Part shown: piece after piece, positions 9,578 through 21,161 of the stretch
Layout of the letters: each line of letters begins with the position of its first letter
How positions within the stretch are numbered: position 1 is the first letter of the stretch
Source of the DNA: Allostella vacuolata
GTDB lineage: Bacteria; Pseudomonadota; Alphaproteobacteria; ATCC43930; Allostellaceae
Assembly: GCA_006739055.1 (NCBI GenBank)
Contig: AP019702.1
Coordinates: 5,357,388 to 5,421,387 of the forward strand
Reading direction: 5' to 3'
Length of the DNA stretch: 64,000 nucleotides
Notes under the pieces: model-generated
Told to the model about the DNA's origin: nothing
The model's input: only the letters and a program-made list of their open reading frames with translations
Database searches by the model: none
Position numbers and translations under genes: made by a program

Positions 9578-11419
9578 ATGCACGATGACAGAGTCAATCA
9601 GCTGGAAAATCGCCTATCCTGCAGCCGGACGAATCAACGAGCGGCGGCGGTTGTGACGACAGTGATGATGCAGACGAACGGCGAGGTCACCTCCCAGATT
9701 GCCTCGCCCGGCGACGCGATCGAACGGGCGCGCGTGCATCACGACGCGGGCGAGTTCGCGATCGCCGCGCGCCTCTACCAGGATATTCTGCGGTCCAATC
9801 CGCGCGACGTGCTCGTGCGGCGGCTGTTGGCGGATCTGGCCCATCGAGCCGGCCAGACCGAGCAAGCCGTCAAGCTGCTCGGACAGGCGCTGGAGCTGGC
9901 GCCGGCGGACGCCGAATGCCATGCCGCGCTGGCCGAGGTCTTGCTCCAGGCCGGCCGTCGCCGGCAGGCTGAGGTGCATGCCCGCACCGCGGCCGTCCTC
10001 GATCCGACCCATTCCGGCGCCCAGATCACCCTGGCGACCGCGCTCGCGCAGGGTGGTGCTGCCGAAGAAGCCATCCTGCACTGGCGCCGCGCGCTGGAAC
10101 TTGCCCCGACCTCGCCCGCGGCTCGCCAGGGCTTCGTCGAGGCCAAGCTCGCCAAGGACGCGGTCGATCAGACCGAGCGCGCTGCGGCGCTCTTCAACAG
10201 CGCCCACGCCCTGACCCGGGTCGGCCGCCGCGCCCAGGCGCTGCCGCTTCTCGCCCGGGCGGCGAGCCTGGCCCCGAACGACCCCAACATCCATTTGGCA
10301 TTGGGCATCCTGTCGCTGGAGCTGGAAGACCTGGAAGGCGCGGACCGCGCCCTGCGCCGGGCCGGCGTGCTGGCGCCGAACGTCGCTGCCATCGTCGGCA
10401 ATCTCGGCGTCGCGCTGCAGGAACAGGGACGCATGGAAGAGGCCCTGAAGGCGTTCACTGCCGCCAGCCGCCTCGCGCCCAAGGATGTCCTCGCACACTG
10501 GAACCGCTCGCTGGTGCTGCTCCGGATGGGACGCTGGTCGGAAGGCCTGCCGGAGTTCGAGTGGCGATCGCGCCTGCCGAAGAGCCGATCGATGCCCGGT
10601 ACGCCATGGAATGGCGCGCCGCTGAACGGGCGCACCCTGCTGCTCTACGGCGAGCAGGGCCTCGGCGACACCATCATGTGCCTGCGCTGGCTGCCCGAGC
10701 TGCAGGCGCGCGGCGGGCGGATCGTCCTGGCGGTCCAGTCGACGCTGCATCGGCTGGTGCGCGCGACCTGGCCCGAGATCGAACTGGTGGAAGAGGGCAA
10801 ATCGGTCCCGGCATTCGACGTCCAGGCCTCCCTGCTCGGCATGCTCCGCCTGATGGCAGTGCGGCCGGATACCTTGCCTCCGCCCGCCAATCTCGCCATT
10901 CCGCCGAATGCCGACATAGCGCGCGTCATTGGCGCCGCCGGCTCGGGCCGCCGCATCGGCCTGGTGTGGGCCGGCCGGCCGACTCACACCAACGACCACC
11001 GTCGATCGTGCCCGCCGGGCTTCCTGGCGCCGCTTGCCGACGTGGCCGATTGCCAGTGGTTCTCGTTGCAGGTGCCGGGCCTGCCGAACGCCCCGACCGC
11101 GAAGGCGGCCGACCTGCCGCCGCCCCTGCTTCGCCGGACGGTAGACCTCGCGCCCCATCTCTCCGACATGGGGGATACGGCGGCGGCGCTGTCCATGCTC
11201 GATCTCGTCATCACGATCGACAGCGTCGGCGCCCATCTGGCCGGAAGCCTGGGCGTACCGACCTGGCTGATGCTGCCGCATGTCGCCGACTGGCGCTGGC
11301 TGGAAGGGCGCAGCGACACGCCGTGGTATCCATCGGTCCGGCTGTTCCGTCAGCCGCGCAACCATGACTGGCCGGCTGTGATCGAAGCCGTCGCAAGAGA
11401 GCTGAACGCGAGCGGCTAG
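9578..11419 (+). CDS. TPR protein with glycosyltransferase-like C-terminal domain
   Basis: The first about 330 residues of 613 are tandem tetratricopeptide repeats (for example LLGQALELAPADAECHAALA and ALKAFTAASRLAPKDVLAHW). The remainder begins with a PWNGAPLNGRTLLLYGEQGLGD segment and continues with GRRIGLVWAGRPTH and DLVITIDSVGAHLAGSLG. This matches the widespread TPR proteins with a GT-B / heptosyltransferase-like domain. A role in glycan or protein glycosylation is inferred, not proven. The start is uncertain: ATG 9578 has no clear ribosome-binding site, and ATG 9665 or 9668 would also keep every repeat. The gene faces the unknown gene at 11452. Confidence 0.8.
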   Translation: MHDDRVNQLENRLSCSRTNQRAAAVVTTVMMQTNGEVTSQIASPGDAIERARVHHDAGEFAIAARLYQDILRSNPRDVLVRRLLADLAHRAGQTEQAVKLLGQALELAPADAECHAALAEVLLQAGRRRQAEVHARTAAVLDPTHSGAQITLATALAQGGAAEEAILHWRRALELAPTSPAARQGFVEAKLAKDAVDQTERAAALFNSAHALTRVGRRAQALPLLARAASLAPNDPNIHLALGILSLELEDLEGADRALRRAGVLAPNVAAIVGNLGVALQEQGRMEEALKAFTAASRLAPKDVLAHWNRSLVLLRMGRWSEGLPEFEWRSRLPKSRSMPGTPWNGAPLNGRTLLLYGEQGLGDTIMCLRWLPELQARGGRIVLAVQSTLHRLVRATWPEIELVEEGKSVPAFDVQASLLGMLRLMAVRPDTLPPPANLAIPPNADIARVIGAAGSGRRIGLVWAGRPTHTNDHRRSCPPGFLAPLADVADCQWFSLQVPGLPNAPTAKAADLPPPLLRRTVDLAPHLSDMGDTAAALSMLDLVITIDSVGAHLAGSLGVPTWLMLPHVADWRWLEGRSDTPWYPSVRLFRQPRNHDWPAVIEAVARELNASG

Positions 11420-11451
11420 ATCTTGCGGACACTCCGCCGCAGCCACAGGAC

Positions 11452-12372
11452 CTAGTCGAGATAGTTCAACCACTCGCGGTTGTTGAGGTGCTCGGCCTCC
11501 AGGAAGCCGGCATTGTCGAGCACCGGCTTGTAGATGCGGAAGGTGCGCATGATGCCGAGGCAGGCCGCACTTTCCAGCGGGCCGGCGAAGAGCGGCTGGC
11601 GCGAGCCGAAATGATCCTGCGCCCGCCACCGGGCGAACTGCCGGGCGCTGAGGAAGAAGCAGCCGGCATGCGGATTGGACGGCCGCGCCAGCACCACGGC
11701 ATCGGAGAGGAGCCGAATGGCGACGCTGCGATGTTCGCCCAGATTCTGCCACCGCGTGGTGGCATGGGGCGAGATCGGCCCGTCGACATACAGTTTCACG
11801 AAACGCGAAGCCGGCGTCACCTCGAAGCGGTTGGGCAGCAGCACGGCGTCGCCGTTCAGCTCCTTCTCGACGAACGCGATCTTGCGCAGGAAGAACGGGT
11901 CGGCGACGACCGTGTCGTCCTCCAGATAGCCGAGCCAGTCATAGTCGGCGGCCCGCGCCGCCAGCACGTCGTGACAGGCGAAGCCGAGGAGGCGCGGATC
12001 TCCGCCAAGCCGCCCGATGGACACCCGTTCGACTTCGAACAGCGACGGCGGCAGACCGACCGCCGGCAGGGCATGACGATCGCCGACGACGACCACGACG
12101 ATGTCGAGCCGTGTTGCCCGATTCGGCACGTTGGCCTGCTGGAACGCCAGGAGCGACTTGTCCTTCGGCAAGTCGGTCGGCAGCGAATACACGGTCGGCG
12201 CCGCCCAGCCGGCCCGCGCCTGGCGGTCGCCGAGATGCACCCGCAGCCCCAGGATCGTCCGGCGCAGCGCTTCCGCCCGCGCCGGCCGGGCATCCGGCAG
12301 GGACGAGCCGTAGACCGGGCCACCCTGGGCGGGTGGCCCGACATAGTGCGGGATTGCGACCAGCACGCGCAT
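11452..12372 (-). CDS. Unrecognised 306-residue protein, possible glycosyltransferase-like fold
   Basis: I do not recognise the family with confidence. The N-terminus MRVLVAIPHYVGP resembles GT-A enzymes, and DWLGYLEDDTVVADPFF around residue 145 looks like a DxD-type nucleotide-sugar/metal motif in a loop after a beta-strand. There is no signal peptide or membrane segment. It converges on the TPR-glycosyltransferase-like gene with 32 bases between them, which supports a shared glycan-related role by context only. Upstream, the creatininase gene (same strand) ends 25 bases before its start. Confidence 0.65.
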   Translation of the reverse strand: MRVLVAIPHYVGPPAQGGPVYGSSLPDARPARAEALRRTILGLRVHLGDRQARAGWAAPTVYSLPTDLPKDKSLLAFQQANVPNRATRLDIVVVVVGDRHALPAVGLPPSLFEVERVSIGRLGGDPRLLGFACHDVLAARAADYDWLGYLEDDTVVADPFFLRKIAFVEKELNGDAVLLPNRFEVTPASRFVKLYVDGPISPHATTRWQNLGEHRSVAIRLLSDAVVLARPSNPHAGCFFLSARQFARWRAQDHFGSRQPLFAGPLESAACLGIMRTFRIYKPVLDNAGFLEAEHLNNREWLNYLD

Positions 12373-12397
12373 CGGCCTGCCCCCCGGCTCGTTGCCG

Positions 12398-13141
12398 TCA
12401 GCTCGCCAGGAACTCGCGATAGGTGGTGGTGAGGTCCGCCACCGAGGCCTCGATCAGGCGGTGGCCGTCCTCGATCCTGGCAAGGTTGGGGTTGGAGCCG
12501 ATGCGGCCATCGGGGAAGCGGCGGCGATAGTCGGCCGCGTCGGTGAAGCGGCCGGTGGGCGCGATCGCCGGCTCCATCTCCAGGTACTTCACCCGGTCGG
12601 GATAGGCGGCCCAGGTGACCGCCACCTCGCTCGGCGTGGCGTGCGAGCCGTGGCCCTCGGGATAGAGGTCGGCGCACAGCTTGCGGGTTGCCGGGCCCTC
12701 CCACCAGTTGGCGAGCAGGCACTTGACCGGCTGGTTGCCCTTGCCCGGGTCGGACTGGCGGTGGCTGTAGATCTCGTAGAAGGCGGCGTTGGTGGTGGCG
12801 ATGTTGCCGCCATGGCCGTTGACGAACATCATCCGGGTGAAGCCATGCCGGGCCAGCGACTGGACATAGTCGAAGATGACCGAGATCAGGGTGGACGGCC
12901 GGTAGGTCATGCTGCCGGTGAAGTCCATGTGGTGGACCGCCATGCCGACCGAGATGGTCGGCGCGACCAGGCAGCCGATCTTCTCGCCGAGCGCGCGGCC
13001 GATGATCTCCGCGGTCAGGGCATCGGTGCCGACGAGGCCGTTCGGCCCATGCTGCTCGGTCGAACCGATCGGGATCACGACGCCGCTGGAGGTCTTCAGG
13101 TACTCCTGAACTTCCTGCCACGTGCTGAGCTGTAGCTGCAT
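12398..13141 (-). CDS. Creatininase-family amidohydrolase
   Basis: This is a predicted metal-dependent amidohydrolase of 247 residues. It carries the family motifs [10 protein letters not shown] near residues 24-33, the metal-binding Asp of LVGTDAL and VNGHGGN near residue 104. Family members include creatininase and enzymes that open formamide or lactam rings; the actual substrate is unknown. It is divergent from acs with a 130-base intergenic region and is followed on the same strand by the unrecognised 306-residue protein. Confidence 0.88.
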   Translation of the reverse strand: MQLQLSTWQEVQEYLKTSSGVVIPIGSTEQHGPNGLVGTDALTAEIIGRALGEKIGCLVAPTISVGMAVHHMDFTGSMTYRPSTLISVIFDYVQSLARHGFTRMMFVNGHGGNIATTNAAFYEIYSHRQSDPGKGNQPVKCLLANWWEGPATRKLCADLYPEGHGSHATPSEVAVTWAAYPDRVKYLEMEPAIAPTGRFTDAADYRRRFPDGRIGSNPNLARIEDGHRLIEASVADLTTTYREFLAS

Positions 13142-13154
13142 CGACGCCGTCTCC

Positions 13155-13183
13155 TTGGTGCGGGGGTGCAGCGACGCTAACGG
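13155..13183 (+). promoter_or_regulatory. Candidate acs promoter
   Basis: TTGGTG (13155-13160), a 17-base spacer and TAACGG (13178-13183) resemble an alphaproteobacterial sigma-70 promoter. It lies 88 bases before the acs ATG, inside the region divergent from the creatininase gene. It was called by eye only. Confidence 0.35.
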
Positions 13184-13271
13184 CCGCCCCGGGCGGCTTC
13201 AAGACCTTGTTTCGAGCCGCGAACCCGCCCATCATCCGGCCAACCAGCGAGCCCCCCAGGGAGAGAAACGG

Positions 13272-15212
<1,941 letters not shown>

Positions 15213-15226
15213 TTGCTTAAACTCCA

Positions 15227-15261
15227 GGCAGGCTGTTTGTTACAATAGCAAGCGGCCTGCC
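15227..15261. terminator. Hairpin downstream of acs
   Basis: Perfect 7-base arms GGCAGGC (15227-15233) and GCCTGCC (15255-15261) enclose a loop that holds its own small TTGT/ACAA pairing. It starts 15 bases after the acs stop. An A/T-rich run follows. The remainder of the 15213-15413 gap shows nothing else I can support. Confidence 0.4.
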
Positions 15262-15413
15262 GAAATTTCTTGTCGCGCAAGATGGAGCGGATACACTCCG
15301 CCGCTCCTTCGCGTACTGGCGGGTAGGTTGATCCCCGCACGGGCGCCCTGGTCGCTGCAACCGAAGGCCGCCTTCCCCCCGACGGCCCGATCCTCGGTCG
15401 AGGCCGCATATCG

Positions 15414-16634
15414 ATGCTGTATCACGCCTACGAGACCGCCCACATGATGGCCCTGCCCTTCCGCATGGCTGCGGATGCGATGCAGGCGACGCTCGAATAT
15501 CCCTGGGCACCCCATTCCGGCACCAAGCTGGCGCGCACCTTCGCCGCGCAGTGCGAGCTGTTCAGCCGCCTGACGCGCCGCTACGACAAGCCGGCCTTCG
15601 GCATCAGCGCGGTCAAGACGGCGGCCGGCGAAGCGGTGGTGACCGAGCGGGTGGCGGACCTGAAGCCGTTCTGCCGCCTGCTGCATTTCGAGAAGTCGAC
15701 CGGCCCGATGGGCCCGCGGGTCCTGGTGGTGGCGCCGGTGTCGGGCCACCATGCGACGCTGCTGCGCGGCACCGTGCGCGACCTGCTGCCCGACCATGAC
15801 GTCTACGTCACCGACTGGATCGATGCGCGCGGCGTGCCGTTCGCCGAGGGCCCCTTCGGCTTCGAGGACTACGTCACCTACATCCTGCAGATGCTGCGCT
15901 TCCTGGGCGGGGAGACGCACATCGTCGCGGTGTGCCAGCCGACGGTGCCGGTGCTGGCCGCGGTCTCGATGCTGGCGCTGGCCGACGACCGCGACCAGCC
16001 GCGCTCCATGGTGCTGATGGGCGGCCCGATCGACACCCGGGAGAACCCGACCGGGGTCAACCAGCTGGCCAAGACCCGCCCGCTGTCCTGGTTCGAGAAC
16101 AACGTCATCACCACCGTGCCGCCGCCCTACGGCGGCATGGGCCGGCGCGTCTATCCGGGCTTCCTGCAGCTCACCGGCTTCATGTCGATGAACCTGGACC
16201 GCCATGTCGGCGCGCACCTGGAGCTGTTCCGCAACATGGTCAAGGGCGACGGCGACAGCGCCGAGGCGCACCGCCGCTTCTATGACGAGTATTTCGCGGT
16301 CATGGACCTGGCGGCGGAGTTCTACCTGGAAACCATCGAGCTGGTGTTCCAGGAGCATGCCCTGCCGCGCGGCCGGATGTTCTGGCGCGGCCACCAGGTG
16401 GAGCCGGCCGCCATCAGCCGCACCGCCATGATGACCGTCGAGGGCGAGCAGGACGACATCTCGGCCCCCGGTCAGACGTTCGCCGCCCACCGCCTCGCCA
16501 CCTCGCTGGCGGCGGACAAGCGCGCCCATCACCTGCAACCCCATGTCGGGCATTATGGCGTGTTCAACGGCCGCCGCTGGCGGACCGAGACGCTGCCCAA
16601 GGTGCGCGAGTTCATCCGGACGCACGATCGCTGA
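15414..16634 (+). CDS. phaZ: Intracellular polyhydroxyalkanoate depolymerase
   Basis: This cytosolic enzyme degrades native PHB granules. It has 406 residues. The alpha/beta-hydrolase nucleophile is the cysteine of VCQPTVP (Cys174), which is the hallmark of the intracellular PhaZ family in place of a serine lipase box. Later, VEGEQDDIS and HVGHYGVFNG supply the acidic residue and histidine. There is no signal peptide, as expected. It follows acs and its last 23 bases overlap the 3' end of the opposing LysR gene. Confidence 0.9.
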   Translation: MLYHAYETAHMMALPFRMAADAMQATLEYPWAPHSGTKLARTFAAQCELFSRLTRRYDKPAFGISAVKTAAGEAVVTERVADLKPFCRLLHFEKSTGPMGPRVLVVAPVSGHHATLLRGTVRDLLPDHDVYVTDWIDARGVPFAEGPFGFEDYVTYILQMLRFLGGETHIVAVCQPTVPVLAAVSMLALADDRDQPRSMVLMGGPIDTRENPTGVNQLAKTRPLSWFENNVITTVPPPYGGMGRRVYPGFLQLTGFMSMNLDRHVGAHLELFRNMVKGDGDSAEAHRRFYDEYFAVMDLAAEFYLETIELVFQEHALPRGRMFWRGHQVEPAAISRTAMMTVEGEQDDISAPGQTFAAHRLATSLAADKRAHHLQPHVGHYGVFNGRRWRTETLPKVREFIRTHDR

Positions 16635-17553
16635 AGGGCTGGCCGCTTAGGGGCTGGCCACTGAAGCGCCGGCGCAGGCGGGGCACCGCATGGTCGATGA
16701 ACGCGCGCACCTTGGCCGGCAGGAGCCGGCCTTCGGGATAGACGAGACTGACGGGAACGGGCGGCGGCTCGTAGTCCCGCAGGACGCGGCACAGCCGGCC
16801 TGACTCCAGCGCCGCTTCTGCCTGGTAGGAGAGAACCCGGGTAAGGCCGAGACCGGCGGCGGCGGCATCGATCGCCGCCTCCGCCGTCGACACGAGCAGC
16901 CGCGTGCGCACCGGCGCCGCCGCGTCGCCCCCGCCCGGCCGTGGGAAGATCCAGGTCTCGACCGCCTGCGCCGAAGAGAAGGCGATGCAGTCGTGGCCCA
17001 CCAGATCGTCGGGCCCGGCGGGCGTGCCGCGGGCGGCGAGATAGCCCGGGCTGCCGCAGACGACACGACCGACGGCCCCGACCCGGACCGCGACCATCGC
17101 AGCGTCGGGCAGGTCCCCGATCCGCACGGCCATGTCCAACCCCTCGTCGAGCAGGTCGACGACCCGGTCGGTCAGCATCAGCCGCACATCGACCGCCGGA
17201 TGCTCGGCCAGGAAATCGGTCACCAGCGGCAGGACGTGCAGCCGGCCGAAGACGATCGGCGCGCTCATGCCGAGGCGGCCGCGCGGGACGCCGTGGGCGC
17301 CCGCGACCGCGCGCTCGGCCTCTTCCATGTCCAGCAGCACGCGCCGGCCGGCGTCGAGATAGCGGCGGCCGGCCTCGGTCAGCGCGATGCGCCGGGTGGT
17401 GCGCGCCAGGAGCCGGGCATCCAGGTGGCTCTCCAGCGCCGCCAGCTTGCGGCTGACCGTGGCGAGCGGCAGGCCCAGACGCCTGGCCCCGGCCGACAGG
17501 CTGCCGGCATCGGCGACGGCGACGAAGATGCGGGTGGCCTCGAGGCGATCCAT
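16612..17553 (-). CDS. LysR-family transcriptional regulator
   Basis: This is a DNA-binding regulator of 313 residues. The N-terminal winged helix-turn-helix includes FVAVADAGSLSAGARRLGLP and RLLARTTRRIALTEAG, followed by the periplasmic-binding-like effector domain. ATG 17553 is chosen over the longer frame to 17643 because a GGAAGAAA Shine-Dalgarno precedes it and it starts with the usual MDRLEATRIF. It is divergent from the GST gene at 17657, its likely target. Its 3' end overlaps phaZ by 23 bases tail to tail. Confidence 0.9.
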   Translation of the reverse strand: MDRLEATRIFVAVADAGSLSAGARRLGLPLATVSRKLAALESHLDARLLARTTRRIALTEAGRRYLDAGRRVLLDMEEAERAVAGAHGVPRGRLGMSAPIVFGRLHVLPLVTDFLAEHPAVDVRLMLTDRVVDLLDEGLDMAVRIGDLPDAAMVAVRVGAVGRVVCGSPGYLAARGTPAGPDDLVGHDCIAFSSAQAVETWIFPRPGGGDAAAPVRTRLLVSTAEAAIDAAAAGLGLTRVLSYQAEAALESGRLCRVLRDYEPPPVPVSLVYPEGRLLPAKVRAFIDHAVPRLRRRFSGQPLSGQPFSDRASG

Positions 17554-17656
17554 GATTTCTTCCGATTTCCGGGAGGATCCAATCCAATATCGGCCACTAT
17601 GATCCCGAACTGAAAATATCAGATGCTGGGACCCTCTTCGCAACGGAGCCGTCCCG

Positions 17657-18313
17657 ATGTACCGCCTCTATTACTCGCCCGGTGCCTGCTCGCTCGCCGC
17701 CCGCATCGTCCTGGAAGAGACCGGGGCGCCCTACGAGGCCGAGCTGGTCTCTGCCGTGGACAGCCGGATGACGGAGACGCCGGCCTACCGCCAGGTCAAT
17801 CCGAAGGCGCGGGTGCCCGCCCTGTGGCCGGTGCCCGGCACGATCGGCGCCCGTGATGCGGTCCTGACGGAGGTGGGCGCGATCATGGTCTATCTCGCCC
17901 GGACCTACCCAGAAGCCGGGCTGCTGCCGGCCGATCCCGCCGGCGAGGCGCGCTGCCTGGAATGGCTGAGCTGGCTGACCGGCAGCGTGCACGGGCAGTC
18001 CTACGGCCAGATCTGGCGGGCGCACCGCTTCACCGACGAGGCCGAGGGCATGACGGCCGTGAAGGCGAAGGGCATGGCCAACCTCGCCGATCAGCATCGC
18101 CTGATCGAATCGGTGCTGGCGGATGGCCGCGGCTGGGCGGTGCCCGGCGGCTACAGCATCGCCGACCCGTACCTGCACGTCTTCTACCGATGGGGCGGAC
18201 GCATCGGCCTGCCCATGGCGGCCGACTACCCGGCCTGGACCCGGCTCGATGCCGCGACGACCGCCCGGCCGGCCGTGCGCCGCGCGCTGGCGGCCGAGGG
18301 GCTGACGCCATGA
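17657..18313 (+). CDS. Glutathione S-transferase family protein
   Basis: The protein has 218 residues with a thioredoxin-like N-terminal domain (MYRLYYSPGACSLAARIVLEE, then VNPKARVPAL for the cis-Pro glutathione site) and an all-helical C-terminal domain with the SIADPYL N-capping motif. The reaction could be conjugation or glutathione-dependent reduction; the substrate is unknown. Its stop overlaps the start of the PNPOx-like gene (ATGA), so they are co-translated. LysR control is suggested by the divergent gene at 17553. Confidence 0.88.
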   Translation: MYRLYYSPGACSLAARIVLEETGAPYEAELVSAVDSRMTETPAYRQVNPKARVPALWPVPGTIGARDAVLTEVGAIMVYLARTYPEAGLLPADPAGEARCLEWLSWLTGSVHGQSYGQIWRAHRFTDEAEGMTAVKAKGMANLADQHRLIESVLADGRGWAVPGGYSIADPYLHVFYRWGGRIGLPMAADYPAWTRLDAATTARPAVRRALAAEGLTP

Positions 18314-18927
18314 CCCGCGCCTCCGACGTCGCCTTCTCGCCCGCGGTCAAGGCGGCCCAGGCGCGGCTCGGGTCGCGGGCGCATTTCGAACGCCGCGACT
18401 GGCCGACCGAGATGACCCCCGACCTGGCGGCCTTCCTGGCCGAGGCGACCACCGCCTACCTGGCGACCGCCAGCGCCGACGGGCAGCCCTATGTCCAGCA
18501 TCGCGGCGGCCCGAAGGGCTTCCTCAAGGTGCTCGACCCGCACACGATCGCCTTCGCGGACTATGCCGGAAACCGCCAGTACGTGACGCTCGGCAACCTG
18601 GCCGAGAACCCCCGGGCGATGCTGTTCGTGATGGACTACGAGACGCGCCGCCGCATCAAGCTCTGGGGCACCGCCCGGCTGGTCGAGGACGACCCCGCCC
18701 TGGTGGAAGGGCTGTTCCCGGCCGGCTACAGGGCACGCGGCGAGCGCGCCCTGCTGTTCCGCGTGTCGGCCTGGGACGTCAACTGCTCGCAGCACATCCC
18801 GCAGCTCTATCCGGCCGGGCTGGTGACGGAAGCCGTGGCCGCGCTGGAGGGCCGCATCCACAGCCTGGAGGCGGAGAATGCGGCGCTGCGCGCGCGGATC
18901 GATGGGGTCGGTCAGCCGGGACGGTGA
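18310..18927 (+). CDS. Pyridoxamine 5'-phosphate oxidase-like flavoprotein
   Basis: This is a split-barrel FMN-binding protein of 205 residues. The core reads TAYLATASADGQPYVQHRGG followed by TIAFADYAGNRQYVTLGN, typical of the PNPOx-like oxidoreductase superfamily rather than true PdxH. The C-terminal 25 residues form a predicted short coiled coil (LEGRIHSLEAENAALRARI). ATG 18310 overlaps the GST stop; the longer frame from 17962 is a read-through of the GST in another frame. The 3' end overlaps the opposing VOC gene by 16 bases. Confidence 0.85.
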   Translation: MTRASDVAFSPAVKAAQARLGSRAHFERRDWPTEMTPDLAAFLAEATTAYLATASADGQPYVQHRGGPKGFLKVLDPHTIAFADYAGNRQYVTLGNLAENPRAMLFVMDYETRRRIKLWGTARLVEDDPALVEGLFPAGYRARGERALLFRVSAWDVNCSQHIPQLYPAGLVTEAVAALEGRIHSLEAENAALRARIDGVGQPGR

Positions 18928-19304
18928 CAGACGATGCAGAGCTTGTTGCCGTCCAGATCCCGGACATAGGCGCCGTAATAGTCGGGGTGATAGTGAGGGC
19001 GCAGGCCGGGCGCGCCCTCGTCCCGGCCGCCGGCCGCGATCGCCGCGGCATGGAAGGCATCGACCTCGGCCCGTGCCTTCGCCTCGAAGGCCACCGTCAC
19101 GCCGTTGCCGACCGTCGCCGCCCGGCCATCGAGCGGCCGCATCAGCCAGAAGTGCGGCGCCCGATCGGGATCGACCGCCCAGCCGGCCGCCCCCTCCTCG
19201 TCGCTGGCATGGATGCAGGTCAGGCCGAGCGCAGGCAGGATCGCGTCGTAGAAGGCCTTGGCGGCGGCGTAGTCGTTGGTTCCGACGGTGACGTGGCTGA
19301 ACAT
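18912..19304 (-). CDS. VOC (glyoxalase/bleomycin-resistance) family protein
   Basis: This is a 130-residue single-copy vicinal-oxygen-chelate domain. It starts with [19 protein letters not shown] and ends with [18 protein letters not shown], the usual first and last strands of the fold. The function (dioxygenase, lyase or small-molecule binder) cannot be told. It is a single gene facing the GST/PNPOx pair, and it diverges from mcd across about 140 bases. Confidence 0.88.
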   Translation of the reverse strand: MFSHVTVGTNDYAAAKAFYDAILPALGLTCIHASDEEGAAGWAVDPDRAPHFWLMRPLDGRAATVGNGVTVAFEAKARAEVDAFHAAAIAAGGRDEGAPGLRPHYHPDYYGAYVRDLDGNKLCIVCHRPG

Positions 19305-19443
19305 GGTTCGGGGTCTCCGCTTTCGATTGCGGGCGGATCCTAGCGCAGACGTCTTTGCCCGGCTTGCGATTGGGTGGACGCCGACCGGGCGGCGGTGCAT
19401 ACGCCTTGGGATCGGGCAGCCGGACAGGGAGGGTGATACGGCG

Positions 19444-21123
19444 ATGGCGGACGGGATCGGCAACATGGCGGACCTGCCGGGCGGCGAACTGGTGGCCCGG
19501 GCCCATGCGGCGGTCGGCGCGGCGCGCGCCTTCTCGGCCGCGGCCAAGGCGGCGACCGAGGCCCGGGTGATGCACGACGGCCGGGTGGATGCGGGCGCGG
19601 CCGACCGCGACCAGCGCATGGTCCACGGCTTCGCCTGGATCGTCACCACGGTCGAGGCGATGGCCGCCGCCGCGGCCTGGGCGGACGGCCTGCGGCACCG
19701 CGGAACGCTTGCCGCCGGCGAGGCGGCGGTGCTGGCGATCGGGTTCGGCGAATACCTGCACCAGCTGCTGGGCGGCATCCCGATGAGCCAGAACGAGATG
19801 GTCCGCCCGGCCGAGCTGGGACTCGGCGCGGCCGCCGCGACGCTGGCCCGCGACCCGGCGGTGGAGTGGTTCCTGGAGCACGGCAATACGGCCGAGCGCC
19901 GCGCCGACCTGGTCCGGCACCTGCGCGACGGCGGCGAGATCGACGAGGCGCTGGGCGACGAGACGCTGGACATGATCCGCGACCAGTTCCGCCGCTTCGC
20001 CGACGAGCGGGTCCTGCCCGGTGCCCATGGCTGGCACCTGGCCGACCAGTTGATCCCGGACGCGGTGGTGGGCGAGATGGCCGAGATGGGCGTCTTCGGC
20101 ATCTGCATCGCGCCGGAGCATGGCGGGCTCGGCCTCGGCAAGCTCGCCATGTGCGTGGTGTCGGAGGAACTGAGCCGGGCCTGGATCGCCGCCGGATCGC
20201 TCGGCACCCGCTCGGAGATCGCGGGCGAGCTGATCTCCGAATCGGGAACGCCCGAGCAGAAGGCCACGTGGCTGCCGCGCATCGCGTCGGGCGAGGTGCT
20301 GCCGACCGCGGTCTTCACCGAGCCCGACACCGGCTCCGACCTGGGCCGGCTGCGCACCCGTGCCGTGCGCGAGGCCGACGGCGGCTGGCGGGTGACGGGC
20401 AACAAGACCTGGATCACCCACGCCGCGCGCAGCGACCTGATGACCCTGCTGGTGCGCACCGAGCCCGATACCGACGGCTATGAGGGGCTCAGCATGCTGC
20501 TGGCGGCCAAGCTGCGCGGCAGCGACGCCGACCCGTTCCCGGCCGACGGCATGAAGGGCGGCGAGATCCCGGTCCTCGGCTATCGCGGCATGAAGGAGTA
20601 CGAGATCTCCTTCGAGGGCTTCGCGGTCGCCCCCGGCAGCCTGCTGGGCGAGGCGCCGGGCCGCGGCTTCAAGCAGCTGATGCGCACCTTCGAGGGTGCG
20701 CGCATCCAGACCGCGGCCCGGGCGCTGGGCGTCGCCCGCCGCGCCTACGAACTGGGGCTGCGCTATGCCCTGGACCGCCGGCAGTTCGCCCGCCCGATCG
20801 TCGAGTTCCCGCGCGTCGCCGACAAGCTGGCGATGATGATGACGGAGTTCGTGTTCGCCCGCGAGCTGACCTATGCCTCTGCCCGGCAGAAGGACAGCGG
20901 CAAGCGCTGCGATATCGAGGCCGGCATGGCCAAGCTCCTGGCCGCCCGCGTCGCCTGGAGCAATGCCGACACCAGCCTGCAGATCCATGGCGGCAACGGC
21001 TATGCGCTGGAGTACGAGATCAGCCGCGTGCTGTGCGACGCCCGCATCCTCAACATCTTCGAGGGCGCGGCCGAAATCCAGGCCCAGGTGATCGGCCGCG
21101 GGATGCTGGCGCAGCGCAACTGA
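19444..21123 (+). CDS. mcd: (2S)-methylsuccinyl-CoA dehydrogenase
   Basis: This is an FAD-dependent acyl-CoA dehydrogenase of 559 residues. It has an N-terminal extension of about 150 residues before the dehydrogenase core that ordinary family members lack; the extension includes [20 protein letters not shown], which I associate with Mcd of the ethylmalonyl-CoA pathway. Core motifs are [38 protein letters not shown] and [16 protein letters not shown]. Mcd oxidises methylsuccinyl-CoA to mesaconyl-CoA. Start ATG 19444 has AGGGAGGG upstream. acs and phaZ nearby fit acetyl-CoA assimilation without isocitrate lyase. Confidence 0.88.
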   Translation: MADGIGNMADLPGGELVARAHAAVGAARAFSAAAKAATEARVMHDGRVDAGAADRDQRMVHGFAWIVTTVEAMAAAAAWADGLRHRGTLAAGEAAVLAIGFGEYLHQLLGGIPMSQNEMVRPAELGLGAAAATLARDPAVEWFLEHGNTAERRADLVRHLRDGGEIDEALGDETLDMIRDQFRRFADERVLPGAHGWHLADQLIPDAVVGEMAEMGVFGICIAPEHGGLGLGKLAMCVVSEELSRAWIAAGSLGTRSEIAGELISESGTPEQKATWLPRIASGEVLPTAVFTEPDTGSDLGRLRTRAVREADGGWRVTGNKTWITHAARSDLMTLLVRTEPDTDGYEGLSMLLAAKLRGSDADPFPADGMKGGEIPVLGYRGMKEYEISFEGFAVAPGSLLGEAPGRGFKQLMRTFEGARIQTAARALGVARRAYELGLRYALDRRQFARPIVEFPRVADKLAMMMTEFVFARELTYASARQKDSGKRCDIEAGMAKLLAARVAWSNADTSLQIHGGNGYALEYEISRVLCDARILNIFEGAAEIQAQVIGRGMLAQRN

Positions 21124-21130
21124 AAAGACC

Positions 21131-21153
21131 GGGGCGGCCCGGCGGGCCGCCCC
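21131..21153. terminator. Bidirectional terminator hairpin
   Basis: Perfect 10-base arms (21131-21140 and 21144-21153) with a 3-base loop fill the 38-base gap between the convergent mcd and iron alcohol dehydrogenase genes. Read on the minus strand it is followed by a short T-rich run (TCTTTTC), so it would best terminate the minus-strand operon. Confidence 0.65.
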
Positions 21154-21161
21154 GCTCGGGT

